The notes under the pieces are model-generated. The model saw nothing but the letters and a program-made list of their open reading frames with translations. It made no database searches and was not told the origin of the DNA. DNA of 64,000 nt from Botryosphaeria dothidea. Its lineage: Eukaryota; Ascomycota; Dothideomycetes; Botryosphaeriales; Botryosphaeriaceae. Position numbers and translations under genes: made by a program. Location of the stretch: assembly GCA_011503125.2 (NCBI GenBank), contig WWBZ02000022.1:1860001-1924000 (forward strand). Direction: 5' to 3'. Position 1 is the first letter of the stretch, and each line of letters begins with the position of its first letter. Of this stretch, positions 33,888-45,675 are shown one piece after another.

Positions 33888-34763
33888 TGTTGTGGGCGTG
33901 TGGCCGTGTTTGGCTCTGGCGCGCGCGGAAACCGGAGGTTCTGGAGCGGGGTCTGTGAAGAGGTCGTGATACGTTTGAGGTGTTGGTGATGGTGGGTGGG
34001 GTGGCTTCGTGAATCTTCGGTGCTGTTCGGGCGTAGGGGAAAATTTGAGGTAAGCATCGCTCTATCTTTCTTTTTTGGCTCTTCAGGGCCTCCCCAAACT
34101 TTATCTAGTGGGATATACCAAGAGCCGCAGTGCTTGGAAATATGACGTGTCGATAAGCAGCGGACGGTGCCGTGGTTTCCGCAAGGCATGTACATGTGAC
34201 AAGCCTGCTTGACAACAAAGCGCCGCAGACTTGTGGGGCCGTCGACGCTTCTCCGCATTCTCCATCCCGCGCTTCACGCCTTTAAGAGACCTATAGTCCT
34301 CGTCGTCCTATAAGGCGCCGCCAGCGAGGCTAATAGGGCCGATAGCCACCCCACTCAGCGTCCAGTGGGGAAGTGATGGCAACAACATGATTGCACGAAC
34401 ATTAATACACAAGATTTGGATCATCACTCAATTTGTGTTATTGGTTATGTGAAGCTACTCTAGAAGGAGATCAGAAAGTCAATTGGAGCTTTGGTCAAGA
34501 AATCATGCTACCAAGTGTGTTGGAGCACTTCTGTTAGACAAAAGTCCACCAAATCAGCACTCCACAACCTTGAAAAGTAAACTGAGAAGTGTCTACAGAT
34601 ATCCAAAAAGGCTAGGAGAACCTGTGCTAGGGGAGTTGATGAATTTCGGCAAGAACCTCTCATCAAAACCAGGCAGAATGCGGGAGTTGGTATGGTAACC
34701 TTTCCTGGAAGCCTCGCCAGTCTCCCGTGGAGTTTCTCTGGCGTGGCGGCACGCACAATATCT
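33888..34763. other. Gene-poor spacer
   Basis: About 880 nt upstream of copy B, becoming AT-richer after 34.35 kb. A 201-codon minus frame at 33653-34258 mostly shadows copy B. No gene recognised. Confidence 0.35.
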
Positions 34764-35352
34764 TTATTGTGAATTATGATCTTTCTTTTGTTCCTGAGCG
34801 CTTCTCGTCAAGGGAGCCTTCATGAAACAATATTGGTCGTCGTCGTCTCCAGCCTGCTGCTCCCAATATTCAGGGTTGAACATCATATCGATCCTCTCAA
34901 CTTCTTCTTCGTCGAAGTCTTCAAGCAACATTCTTGTTCCGCCCACGGCGGCTTTGAAAGCCCTCACATGTCTCGCTCTCCATCGCGCTCTGTCGGAAAG
35001 TAAAAAGGCCTGTCGAAGATCTCACGAAGGCATGGCTTCACAATAGCACTACGCAAGTGCAGCCTACATATCAAGTTTCCGAGGATTCTGAAGTGCTCTG
35101 CATGGGATTCAACCCCTGCGTGGATCTCCTCAGGACTCGTTTCGGCAAACTTCCTTTCCATCTCCTTGATGTCAGTAACGGAGGCACCGGTCCAGGGGAT
35201 CCAGCGATTGCCCTTCAACTTCCAATGCCCCACCAGTTGTCTGGAAGCTGTATACCATCGATGTGAGGAAGTGTGGCAGTTATAACCCTCTCGGCGCGGG
35301 TCTGGTCATCAACTTGGCTATCTGAGACTATGTATCCTGCGGACCTGGGCAT
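34764..35352 (-). pseudogene. Broken reading frame of an unrecognised protein, two frameshifts
   Basis: Three minus-strand segments in different frames read as one protein. From the ATG at 35352: MPRSAGYIVSDSQVDDQ, then VITATLPHIDGIQLPDNWWG up to about 35230. A shift of one base near TGGTGGGGCATTGG moves to WKLKGNRWIPWTGASVTDIK, then PEEIHAGVESHAEHF and CLREIFDRPFYFP to about 34966. A second shift near 34966 moves to FKAAVGGTRMLLEDFDEEEV and FNPEYWEQQ, ending at 34764. Neither break has a GT-AG intron that fits in phase. The segments are protein-like (aromatic, charged and hydrophobic alternation). No family is recognised. It lies among the small Cys-rich genes on the same strand. A base-calling error at the G run is possible for the first break. 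Confidence 0.4.
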
Positions 35353-36783
35353 TTTACGAATATTTGGCGTGAAATATCCGGCCTCTGGCTTCTCGAGCCA
35401 TCAGAAGTACCAATAAAATCCATGTTCAAAGCTGGAGGGAACATTTTGAGGATTGGTTGATGTGTTTGGACTCCAGAATCTCTCAAAAGTTGGCGATGTT
35501 GGCTCTATGGTAGTGAATGTAATATTCAGTTGCTGAGACGCCCCGCGGAGGGGAGTGCACAGTAGGTAGGGTTTTTATAGATGTCCGCTACCCACGCTCT
35601 GAACAGGCATATGAGAAATCCTCGAGAACGTTTCCTGCAAGCTTAATAAGCTATAAGAGAATAACAGAGGAACTTTCTAAGCACGGAAAGCTGGAATCGG
35701 GAAATCATGATATTTTGAAGCCTCCTTGGTCAACACGTATGCTTTCATTGTTAGCAATCTGATGCCCCTCAGATTGGATTACAGTACATACGGGCACCCT
35801 TGTAGTTGGAGATTCACCCGCGATCAAAGCATTCCAAGCCAAAAAGAAGTCTTAAATGTGGCTCCTACATAGAATTACTTCATCAAATCACAAATTTAGT
35901 TCTCCTACTTATATCAGCGCCTTCACCTATCCTCATTGAGCTTTTTGCGTAATAAAGAGCTCTCTATTATTGGCCGTCTCACATTCAAAACTCTTTGTAG
36001 AGTCTTTTCCAGTAAATATATCACCACCTCACCAACGCTCATATATCTTCCTTTGGCTTCAAAATTAGCCTTATGAACGAGTAACATCGAAGGCGATGAA
36101 AGTTATACATTTGCCAAAAATCCCAACCCATCACAATTCTTCAGCATGTGCCGCACTTTTTAAAGTGCTTCTCAAGCCCGGCTTACACGGACCGGCGTCG
36201 AAAGCAAGTGTGTCCTTTAGTTACAGGAACAACATCCCTTGCTCTTGCAATCCTTTCAAATGTCACTTGCCACGCCGGGTCCGCATAAACCGAATCTGAG
36301 AAGAACTGTATGGAGGACAGTTTCTCAGATGTGGTCCGTCTCTGCTCGGAATAGAAACACCCAAACCATGGATTTGATTGTACGTCTGTCAATACTATTC
36401 GAGTCCATGCTGGTTGAATTATTGTTACTAGCCGCATTCCAGGACAGAGAGCCTAACATTCTGCTATGTGTGCGAAGAGGAGTCCGAGCAGACTGCATAG
36501 AATTGGTGGGAAAAAGTATCAACGCGCTTAGTGATCTTTTGGAAGGAAAAATTTCCTATGAAGTAGGCAACTGACGCAGCACAAGGGCGTGTGGGATGAC
36601 ACGTCACCGAAATGCTCGAAGCAAAGGGTGAATCAATCACGAAACCAAACCGAGCATACTGCTTGCCTGCTCAAGTCTATTCCTTGCCTGTTCTATTTCC
36701 AGGCGCGACGTTGTGGAGATTCTTTTGGTATTCGGTGTCAACAGACCAGGGTCCGGAACATCCTCAACCCTTCGCTTTCTGGT
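35353..36783. other. AT-richer gene-poor spacer
   Basis: About 1.4 kb. Between roughly 35.4 and 36.1 kb the DNA is AT-rich with few open frames, unlike most of the window. A plus-strand frame at 36239-36574 (TMDLIVRLSILFESMLVELL) and an opposing minus frame at 36183-36437 (FERIARARDVVPVTKG) are both possible exon fragments; I cannot choose between them and call neither. Confidence 0.4.
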
Positions 36784-37206
36784 TCAAAGTCTCAATCCAC
36801 TGGATCTTGGCTCCTCATTCCTCCGCGTCCGTCTCGTGTACGTTGTTCTCTCTTCAACTACCTCACCAGCCAAGATTTTCCGCACGACCTTCAATCTGTC
36901 TCGTTCTTGTTCATCGAGTTCTGAGCAGTTGGTGAGGGCGTCACTGAGAGTTTTGTTCCAAAAATACAAAAGCTTCTTTCTCCGACCGCACTGTCGACAT
37001 CTCATGTTATGCAAGAGTCCGCACATTTTACTCATTGACCGCCATTTGGGCAGACTGCAGTAGTGACAGGGCTGATCCGAGGTCTCGCGGTGAATGATTC
37101 GTGGGTAGACGCAAGGTACGCCAGTTTTGGCTATGCAAGCGATGACGCTGGCATAGTTGATGATCCGATTGCAGGAATGGCAAGCTTCCCGCCATATGAT
37201 ACACAT
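36784..37206 (-). CDS. Small Cys-rich protein, MC-CxxC family, copy C
   Basis: A single exon of 140 aa; an in-frame extension upstream exists, but the ATG at 37206 gives the family start. The N-terminus reads MCIIWREACHSCNRIINYAS, followed by a Cys ten residues after the knuckle, then a second knuckle QPCHYCSLPKW and a third CGLLHNMRCRQCGRRKK. The rest is a charged helix (LDEQERDRLKVVRKILAGEV) and an Arg-rich end. The knuckle arrangement parallels copies A and B, with one added knuckle. Zinc binding is inferred; the basic region could contact nucleic acid, which is speculation. Confidence 0.5.
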   Translation of the reverse strand: MCIIWREACHSCNRIINYASVIACIAKTGVPCVYPRIIHRETSDQPCHYCSLPKWRSMSKMCGLLHNMRCRQCGRRKKLLYFWNKTLSDALTNCSELDEQERDRLKVVRKILAGEVVEERTTYTRRTRRNEEPRSSGLRL

Positions 37207-37796
37207 TTTGAGGCCGATCCTGGGAACTTCGGGGTACTCGGTAGAGGCAAAACGACTTGGCAACAAAGCGCTCGAAGTGGAGAGGATATCCGCCGACAGA
37301 ACCTAAGAGCAGATAGGGTGAGCTTAAAAAGATCATTGATGCTCAGTCATAAGTTCAAGCCCTCCGAATACCATGGTGCCGTCTCCGCATAACCGAAATT
37401 TCTAACCTATTTGCTTGTTTATACTTATTTTGACTTTTGACCTCAGCCGAGGCACTGATACCCAAAATGGAGTCTTTCGGTCAAGAAAGTTGTATTCTGA
37501 AATGAGTGCAGTTGAGGAATTCTTCTGTCATTTTCGAGAACTTAGCGTTTCTGAGGGTCAACCTGACCGCACCATGGTGAAACATCGACAGTGAACGATT
37601 GCCTAAATATTCAAGTATAGTGTCAGCTGATAGAGAAACAAAGTCATCACGTCCCATGACGATCTTGGAAGTAGCAGCAGTGGCACCTGTGGTAAAAAGA
37701 CAGCAGTGAGCACGTATTAATATAAAAACAGGGCTAAAGACTCAGCTTCTATGAAAATAAGCGTCGTCGGTGTTTCCTTACGCCCGGCCACCCAAC
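37207..37796. other. Spacer between copy C and the next hypothetical gene
   Basis: About 590 nt, AT-richer, with no gene seen. It is the probable shared promoter area of the minus-strand copy C and the plus-strand gene at 37797. Confidence 0.35.
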
Positions 37797-38270
37797 ATGC
37801 TCCGCCTCACAGAGCCCACTGTTGCGGCGCGCACCCTCCGCCGCTACTACCGCACAAACTTTGCGGCATGTACGCTCACCAGCCAACACTATGATACGCA
37901 GCCCAAGGTCAAATCGGAGGCACAATCTCTGCAACCGGGAACACCAAGACGAAACCACACACTTTTGTCATTGAACAAACCTCTCCCGCCTCTACCAAAG
38001 GGTGTTTCTTTGCCGTCGCTGCCACCGACTCTCTCTTCCACAATGTCTCCATCAGTGACCGGCTGGTCGATGTACACGAACGTGCCTATCTCAGAGCCGA
38101 CCTTCCCACCGCATGAGAGCGAAGTGCTGGGATTCTACAAGGTGTTGCAGCAAGGGCCGGGCGAGCGCAGGCGCAGAAAGTGGAACGAGAGGAACAGTTG
38201 GAGGGCCAAGATGAAGAGGGCGGGGGAAAAGACCGTGGCAAAGGTGATGCTCTGCCAGAGCACTCGCTGA
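37797..38270 (+). CDS. Hypothetical basic protein of 157 aa
   Basis: A single exon from the first ATG in the frame (37797). The N-terminus MLRLTEPTVAARTLRRYYR is Arg/Ala/Leu-rich without acids except one Glu, which could be a mitochondrial targeting sequence. The middle is Pro/Ser-rich (KPLPPLPKGVSLPSLPPTLS). Then comes EVLGFYKVLQQGPGERRRRKWNERNSW and a Lys/Arg-rich end. I do not recognise it. The Lys/Arg-rich helix after a Pro-rich linker suggests a small matrix or ribosome-associated protein, but nothing proves it. It could also be a chance frame. Confidence 0.45.
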   Translation: MLRLTEPTVAARTLRRYYRTNFAACTLTSQHYDTQPKVKSEAQSLQPGTPRRNHTLLSLNKPLPPLPKGVSLPSLPPTLSSTMSPSVTGWSMYTNVPISEPTFPPHESEVLGFYKVLQQGPGERRRRKWNERNSWRAKMKRAGEKTVAKVMLCQSTR

Positions 38271-39051
38271 TGCTGCTAAAAAAAGTTATTCGGGTCGACG
38301 AATGGCGGCGAAGGCATGGAATCAATGGCTCAAGGTGATGCAACTGAGTCAAGTATCTGGGAGGGCGGTTATCAGGGAGAATTTGAGGGCTATTTACGGG
38401 TGGTGAGAATGGCCGAGAATTTAGTGAGCGTTAGCTTGATCGTTGCGATATGCAGGTTGGATTGGAGTAGTCGAAAAGTGGACATATAACCTTAGTTTAA
38501 CGACGAACAAAATATTTACGAAAGACGCTTTTAACTGAGTAGATGTCTAAGTAAGCTTGACAATGTTATCAATGCGAGATGCTAACGAGAGCGAGAATGA
38601 AAGTGGATGAGGGTGGAGTCCCAGGAGCTGATTGGGTTGCTCGAGAGGACTTGCCGAGATTGAGATCAAGGTATAAGAGAGATGCGCGTTGCCGGGGTCG
38701 GACATGTTTGAAGCAGCGTAGAGTTCAGAAGAGGCGGAGAGGTGATGGGGAAGGCGGGATCGACACACGTGATCGCGATCCACTAGCGCGAAACAGTTGA
38801 TGTTGACAAGCCGCCCGCGTCCAAAACAAACCGACCTCGACATCACCAACCGCCACCCGCCCCCAGCAACCGCCGCGATCCAACCACGCCCGCGCCAGCT
38901 ACGTCGACATGTACATCTAATCGCATCGCAGAATCCCTCATCATCCTGTTGACGCTCTCCTAAGTCGCTCGACTTACGCGTCCCGTGCTGTCACGTCGCT
39001 GCCGTTTCAGCGACTCGCACCCCACGTATACTCGCTCTCAGCACTGGCGCC
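38271..39051 (+). promoter_or_regulatory. Probable promoter and leader of INCENP
   Basis: About 780 nt between the hypothetical gene and the INCENP ATG at 39052. The last 200 nt are C-rich and pyrimidine-rich, as in other leaders in this window. No gene seen. Confidence 0.4.
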
Positions 39052-42000
39052 ATGGCCGCGCCGCGCAACAAGGTCGCCGTCGGCTCTGCGCCATGGATTC
39101 TCAGCGAGCGCGAGCAAGCTGCCCAATTTGTCGAGCAGGAGGCCGACGAGTTCTCCTACTCGGTGCGCAATGAGATGGAATGGCTCAATGAGCACATGGC
39201 CGAAATCTTCAGCCGCCCTGAGCTGTGCGCGCTCCTCTCAACTTTACTCCATGGATACAGCACTAATTGTTCGTCTCAGTAACGTCGCCGATGCATTCAA
39301 GACGCCTGGCAAGCTGCGTGGCAAGACGCCGCGCACAGCTCGCAAGCGTAATCCTTTGGAAACGCGCGCTGTAAGTGACTACGCGTCGCTCAACCATAAA
39401 CAATCGCTAATCGTTGTCGCAGCCGCTGACAGACATTTTCGCCCCCAATTCCGCGAATGCCCCTAGCCCGACGCGCGAAACCAACTTCTACAAGCAGATT
39501 GAACAGATTCAGATTGCGGAGGACCCCGAGGATTCCGAGGTGCCACACCCGCCACATCCAGCGCAAGACCCCGACCACACTACCATTCCTCCAGGAGATT
39601 CGGGATACCATGGAATGACCGAGGATGAAATGGAGATTGATGAAGATGGCTTGGTTGCAAGATTATCGCCTCAGAAGGAGAGCCCCGTCAAGTCGTTACA
39701 CTCATCACCTCCAAAACTCCAAGAAACAACCGCAAAGTCTCCATCTGCATCTGCATCTTTTGTTTCGGCCAAGGAGGACGTGGAGAATCAGACCCGATCA
39801 CATATTACCATTCATGAGGACGAAGGTGCAGATGCAGATGATGACGACGACGAGGACACCGCGCAAGAGGATGAAATGGACCTGGTGCCGACGCAAAGAG
39901 ACGAGTCGCCTGTCGCGCAAGAAAATAATGAGCTCAAATCTCCACAGTTCAGCGTTGGTGATCGGACTGCTTCGGCTCTCAATTCTGCTATGAATGATGC
40001 CGAGGAACAACAAGATGAGCAGGAACAGACTGAGGAGGATGGGACTAGGACGCCATCCGACGGCTTCAGTCCAGCTAAGCCGCTTTTGCGCAAGAGCAGT
40101 CTGACTTTCTCCTCCCTGCCAGCCCGCGAGCCTCTTGCGGGCAAGAAGAGCATGGGCAACAGGATTTCTCGTACCAGCCACGTTGATCAGTACAAGGCGC
40201 GCAGCAGCCACTTTGGCAGATTCACCGGTGGTAAAAGCCTTGGAGGATCTCAAGCTGTCCAGTCTACTCAAGAAGACAACACAGACATGGTTGACCATGA
40301 GAGCGAGATTGAGGAAACGAAGATGCCTAATAAGACATCTACACAACGTCTTCACGAACGCATCAATATGCTTGCCAAGTCACAGGAGTCGAGAAAATCC
40401 AAATCGAGCTCTGGACAAACATCGCAGGAACCGAACTACACCCAGCTTCCCACAGAGAATGAAACATCGATTACGGAGTCAGAGGCCCTTGAAAGCTTGA
40501 CGAAAGCACCTAGCCCAGTGCCCAGCACCCAGGATGACGACGACGACGACGAAGACGACGATTGGATTGCTCCCGTCACAACCCTCCCTCCCCCTACTCT
40601 TACTCGCCCCGCTCTTCGGAAGAGCAGTTCGGCGGATGTCATGGAAGGAATCAGTGGGAAGTCCTCGATTGGAGACCTTGATGCAGACCTCGAAAATGCG
40701 GCAGCGTCGGAGAAGACATCACCAGTCAGGCCCGGACTTGGCCATATGAAGTCTGTCTCAGTCCCGAACTTTGATACTCCCGCAAAAGCAGCAGCAAAGG
40801 TGGAATCTTTACACAAGAAGGCTACATCTATTGCCGACCCCGAGATCCTGCAGGATGCCGATTCAAACACACCATCTGGCTCACCTTTGAGGATTGATGA
40901 TGGGCCATTGAGTGCATCGAAGACAAAATTCTTTTCTGTCTTGAAATCCGCCAAGAGCATTTTTGCCAGCAGTGCAGGTGTCAGCGCACAAGCCAAACTG
41001 GAAGCCCTCTCTCCCTCATCTGCCAGAATAAGGAAAAAGGCCAGTCCTGCCATGGAACAGGTCTCAAGTCCGTCTAGGCCCGCCCTGTCATCGATTTTCG
41101 ACAAGCCTGTCAACCCTGCGAGCCCGCCAAAACGTCCTGCTACTGCTATCGGTACCCCCGCACGCACAACACGCGCATCATTAGGGCGTGAACGCAGGGA
41201 GAAGGAATTGGAAGCGCAGGAACGGGATGAAGAGGTGAAGAACACAGCGGTGGAGAGGGCAAAGCAAAGTACCAAACCGACCAAGGAGAGTGCCGGCACA
41301 CGTCTTGGTGCTGTTAGCCGCGCTGACACAGTCTCTTCGCGAGATGAGGATTACACCTCTGCTGATGATGCGCCAAAGCCTGCTCCAGCAAAGCCAGAAC
41401 GCGGCCCACCCAAGATGAGAGAACCGAAGAGCCGGTTGGTCAAGCCCACTGCTAGCAAAGAAGCTCTTCATAAACCGAGACAGATCAAAGTTGGTCTCGG
41501 GTCTCAAAGGGCACACCCGACCAACGCCGACTTGTCGAAGTCCTTGCATGGAACTCTTCCTTCCTCTGCGAAAACTCCTGGTGATTCTGCGAATAGTTCT
41601 TTCAACAAGAGTGCTGGTCCGTCCGGTGCGCCAGTTACTAAACCTACTTCCTTGGCGTTGGCGGCCAAGAACAAGGAGAGAGAGGAGCGTGAAGCTCAGC
41701 GCAAAGCAGAAAAGAAGCGAGCAATCGAGCAGCAGCGAGCCGAGAAGGCTGCAAAGGCCGAGGAAGAACGTCGTAAGGCCGACGAGGAGCGCAGAGCTGA
41801 GGCCCAGAGAAAGGCTGTCGAGCAGCAACGGGCCCAGGAAGCGAAGAGGGCGGCGAGCAGGCAGGCTTTGGCAGCAGAGGCGAAGAAACAGGAGCAGCTG
41901 CGAACCAAGGCTGCCAGCAAGCAGACAAATGACCTGGCCCATGCTCTCTCAAAGGAGAAGGCTGCCACCGTCCACGGCCATCCTCGCGGCGACTTGGGAG

Positions 42001-42911
42001 GTGCTCGGCCAATTTCTCGGGTCAACACTGTTCTGAACATTCCCCCCGTCAACCCAGCGAAGCCACCGAAGCGTTTTCACGCAGAGGAGGAGGAGTCTGC
42101 GCCGCGTCCCCAAGCTCAGCGACATGGACCTTCATTCCAACAACTCAACGCCAAACGTCGCAAGACTCTTTCAGATGACGAAGAAGAGGAGACCGCTGAC
42201 AATAGGCGTTCGATGATGGCCCCTCCGATTCGCCAATCTAATGTCCGCAAGCTGTACCCTGAACGTGAGCGTCTCATGTCTGTCATTGATAAGGCCAAGG
42301 AGCCCAACAAATTCTCGCACGGATATAAGCCGGCACCGTCTGGATCGTCTCACGCGCCATCCATGTTCAAGCAGACCGTCAAGGCGCAACACCAGATGCA
42401 GCATAGCAAGCTCGGTGGCCATCCAAACGATATGGCTACTATTTCAAAGGCGAAAATCCCCTTCGCCAATGCATCTGGGCCGTCCTTGTCTGCGGCAGCC
42501 GGCCCCTCAACCACCTTCAAGACACCGTCGCGCATCACCACTGTTCCTCTTGCCTCGCCGCACTTCCCTACCCCTGAGCTGCCTGAGATCGCTACAGACT
42601 CAGAAGACGAAGATTCGGATTCGGAGGCGAACAACTTCCAGGCACCGTCATGGGTCAACTCGCCTGCGCTGCGTGATTTGCTCACCCAACAGCAACTCGT
42701 CGACCCGCTTGAAGTGTTTGGACCGATCCCGCCGCTACAAATGGAGGAGATTTTCAAGAATAAGGACAGGCATAAGAGATTCAGAGAGAGAACGAGCAGT
42801 GCACACTGGACCGCCGACAGACTGACCGAAGAGGAGAGGAAGAAGGATAGAGAAGGACGTGAGAGGTTGATGAGAGATGGAGGTTGGACTTACGGCAACA
42901 CCAATTCGTAG
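39052..42911 (+). CDS. Inner centromere protein, INCENP/Sli15/Pic1 homologue
   Basis: This is the scaffold of the chromosomal passenger complex, which anchors Aurora kinase to centromeres and the spindle. Three exons, 39052-39224, 39280-39370 and 39423-42911, join in phase to 1250 aa. The N-terminus (WILSEREQAAQFVEQEADEF and NEMEWLNEHMAEIF) is the predicted binding part for Survivin and Borealin partners, followed by AFKTPGKLRGKTPRTARKRN. A long disordered, phosphosite-rich middle follows, with acidic runs (DDDDDEDDDW). Residues about 836-923 form an uninterrupted Glu/Lys/Arg/Ala helix, likely a single alpha-helix that binds microtubules. The C-terminal IN-box at about 1165-1240 is the hallmark: WVNSPALRDLLTQQQ, VDPLEVFGPIPPLQ, EEIFKNK and RTSSAHW, the last containing the Ser-Ser site phosphorylated by Aurora. 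Intron 1 uses a GTGCGC donor. Confidence 0.9.
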
Positions 42912-45675
42912 TTAAGTATGGGAGGCGCCGTTTTGAAGCATTATAGGAATGGTGGTTGGTATTTACCAAGTTGGGAAGTGGATTTGGAGGCGTTGGGGGA
43001 CGGAATGTACAGTATGGGTTGGTCCCCGGGGCTTACTCTTTCTTCGGTATTATGTTTTTTTTTGCTGGTTGAGGAGTAATGTTTTGGTTATGGTGGTATT
43101 ACGGCATCATTGGGATTATCAGGATACATGTCAGCCGACGAGCTGATGTGCGATTGGCGTTCAAAAGGCATTGCAGCGAAGACAGCTGAGTAATGTTGAT
43201 TCCTTTCGTCTCGACATTTGTGGTCTTTGGTGATTTTTATCGTGATCGTGAGTCGTTAGCAAAATGCTCCAGTTGCTGGACATCATTTTGCTTTCATGGA
43301 CACCAGCCTGGCAAGTGAGAGCGGTGAGTGAACTGGTCTGAATTCATGTGGAGTTTGAAGATCAAAGGTATGTACAAACTCAGCGATGCCACACAAACTG
43401 CGTAGAGTGTTGCAGTCGGCGAAGAAATGTCATTAGACTTCGGGGTTCCATTCCAGAAAAGCCAATTAGTACACGTGAGGCTTATGACCATCTCAGTAAA
43501 GGCATGTGACACTGATGTAACCTCAGCCTTAAAGATATGCAGCCCTCAGCTTATCAAGGAATGAACCTTTGAGTCCTGATAAGAGGCCCTACCGGTCAAA
43601 TATACCCTGGTTGCATGTGAAGAAGGCAAAGCTGAATACAAAAGGCGGTGCGAATCAGCCAATATCAGACGAGTCACCGGAGGCGTTGTATCACATGCTT
43701 CCTATCATGACTTCATGGTGCACGTGGGCCGCTTGTCTGCCTGGATGTAGGACGCAACGGTGGAATGGGGCGTGCTCACACGAGGATCGTGTGTTTGTAT
43801 CTGATACTGGGAGGATGATGCCGTTACACTAATTTTCTAAATGGGGCGCAAATGGAAACAAGCGTACGCGCGCTAGTGCTACGGAACATTTAGTCTGACT
43901 ATCTTATATCATCCACTGGAAGGCTGATATAGATAGCAAACATGGCTAAATGATGTACCGACGAGTTTGAGTGACTGGTGGCAATGTTGCTCAATCGAAA
44001 AGCTGTCGAGTTGGATCGGACGAATAGGCGCGTGGAATCGATTCCTGATCTATGCCAGCCTACCAAGCCATCCGATCCCAGATGAGGAATCAGCGAAACA
44101 ACAGCAGAATGACTATCTTTTAAAATGCCGTTTGGTCCTGATAGAATGCGATGACACAGCCACCTGTGCAATCGTAAGCTTTGAGCGTCCACATATCGGG
44201 GCGAACAGATTGTTGAGGAGGGTATTCCAGCGACTACTTAGCCAGACAATGCACTCACCAAGGGCAGGGCTACACGTAAACCCCGGCTTTCGGTGGAGTC
44301 AAAACCTCTATCCGGACGACTTCGTTGCCGGCATTAAACCCGACTAATGTCTAGAGCCTGTTATGCTTGTCGGGCATCCGATGAATCGGCCTGCTGTACG
44401 GGGTAAGATGAGCAGAATCCCGGAGATCCGGCTATGTTGGGGAGGTCTCAACAGCATGATGCTCCGGCAGAATCGGGTTTCCGGACGGTGACGGATTGCA
44501 CAAGACCGGGACCGAAAGTCCAATCAGGACCATCTGAAAGGCACCTGAGAGACAGAAAAAAAAGTGGATATGATGCATAAGTGTCTGCTAAAGAAAATCC
44601 GATTTGCTTTGACCGTTGACTCTCGGGGAGGCAGTAGAAGATTCCACTGGACTAGTTGAGCTGATAATCACAAGGCTCGTCACAGAGGCTAGGATTTTAG
44701 ATTGGCCAGTCTACTTGCGAGATCTGTGCTCACCGTGCGTCCGCAGACAGAAGACAATGGGATCGTCAAAGTGACGATGGTCTCGCAAGGTATCGGCTCA
44801 CAGACCAGAATGTACATACGTCAAGGCTTCGAGGAGTTGGACAGTAGATAAGAATAGACAGTCAAGAAGTAAAGACACCCCCCCAAAAAAGAGAAATGAG
44901 GCTCAGATGGAGCTCGATGACATTACGCGGCAAGCATCATGGTGGCGGGTGCATGCGCAGCGGCTTGTGACGTCCGACTCTGCAATTGGTTCCGTTCACG
45001 ATGACCGGTTGGTCGGCAATCTACGCGGAGAAATGTGCTCTATTCAGAAGATGTTGCTGCCTGGACCAGGGTGGCTGCACGTCTCGTTCGCTCTATTGAC
45101 AAGCCGTAGTAATCGCATGGACGTGGCGGTCGCAGCGCGGGATTATAACTGGGGCGGCACCGGGCGCTGGGGGACGTTGAGGTGATCGTGTGGCGGCGGG
45201 CGAGGCACAAGAAACAGTACATACGCTTCACGGGATGACGTTATGGGAGTCAGTCGCATGCGGCTGGTGCGGCGACACAAAAACGGTGTTATCGCAGCGG
45301 CATGGACGGGCTGCCGGCTGCGATTGGCGACTGTCAGCGTCTGCTAGAGGCCTGCAGACCCTGCATCTGCAGCGCGCTATCTGCGAAGCCTGAAAGCAAA
45401 AGTCAGTCTCGAAACACTTCCGGGCCGCTTGTCTCTCAACAATCGGGCGGCGCCTAATAATAAGCTGCCGTGCCACTTTCACATGTGAAAATCTGCCATA
45501 CGAGTCTTCAGACTTTTGGCTCGCCCGTAGATAAGCTCCTGCGCGCCATTCTGATCCCCGGATTTCCGCGCTTCCATGGCCATCAATCCCCACCGTATGG
45601 TGTCATCGTCTTGGATTCTGTTATCGCTTCTTCTTCACGCTCCGTGACCGCCTGCGCTGTTGCTGTTGGGGCCTC
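42912..45675. other. 2.8-kb gene-poor stretch
   Basis: The first 250 nt are the INCENP 3' flank. The rest holds only short frames on both strands. The longest isolated one is plus 43967-44347 (SDWWQCCSIEKLSSWIGRIG, then ECDDTATCAIVSFERPH), which has no ATG start and no recognised domain. The GC level is lower than in the flanking genes. Together with 31-38 kb it is the main accessory-looking part of the window. Confidence 0.4.

Noticed and set aside
40436..41329. 297-codon minus frame within INCENP
   Set aside because: Ser/Ala/Phe-rich antisense shadow of the disordered region.
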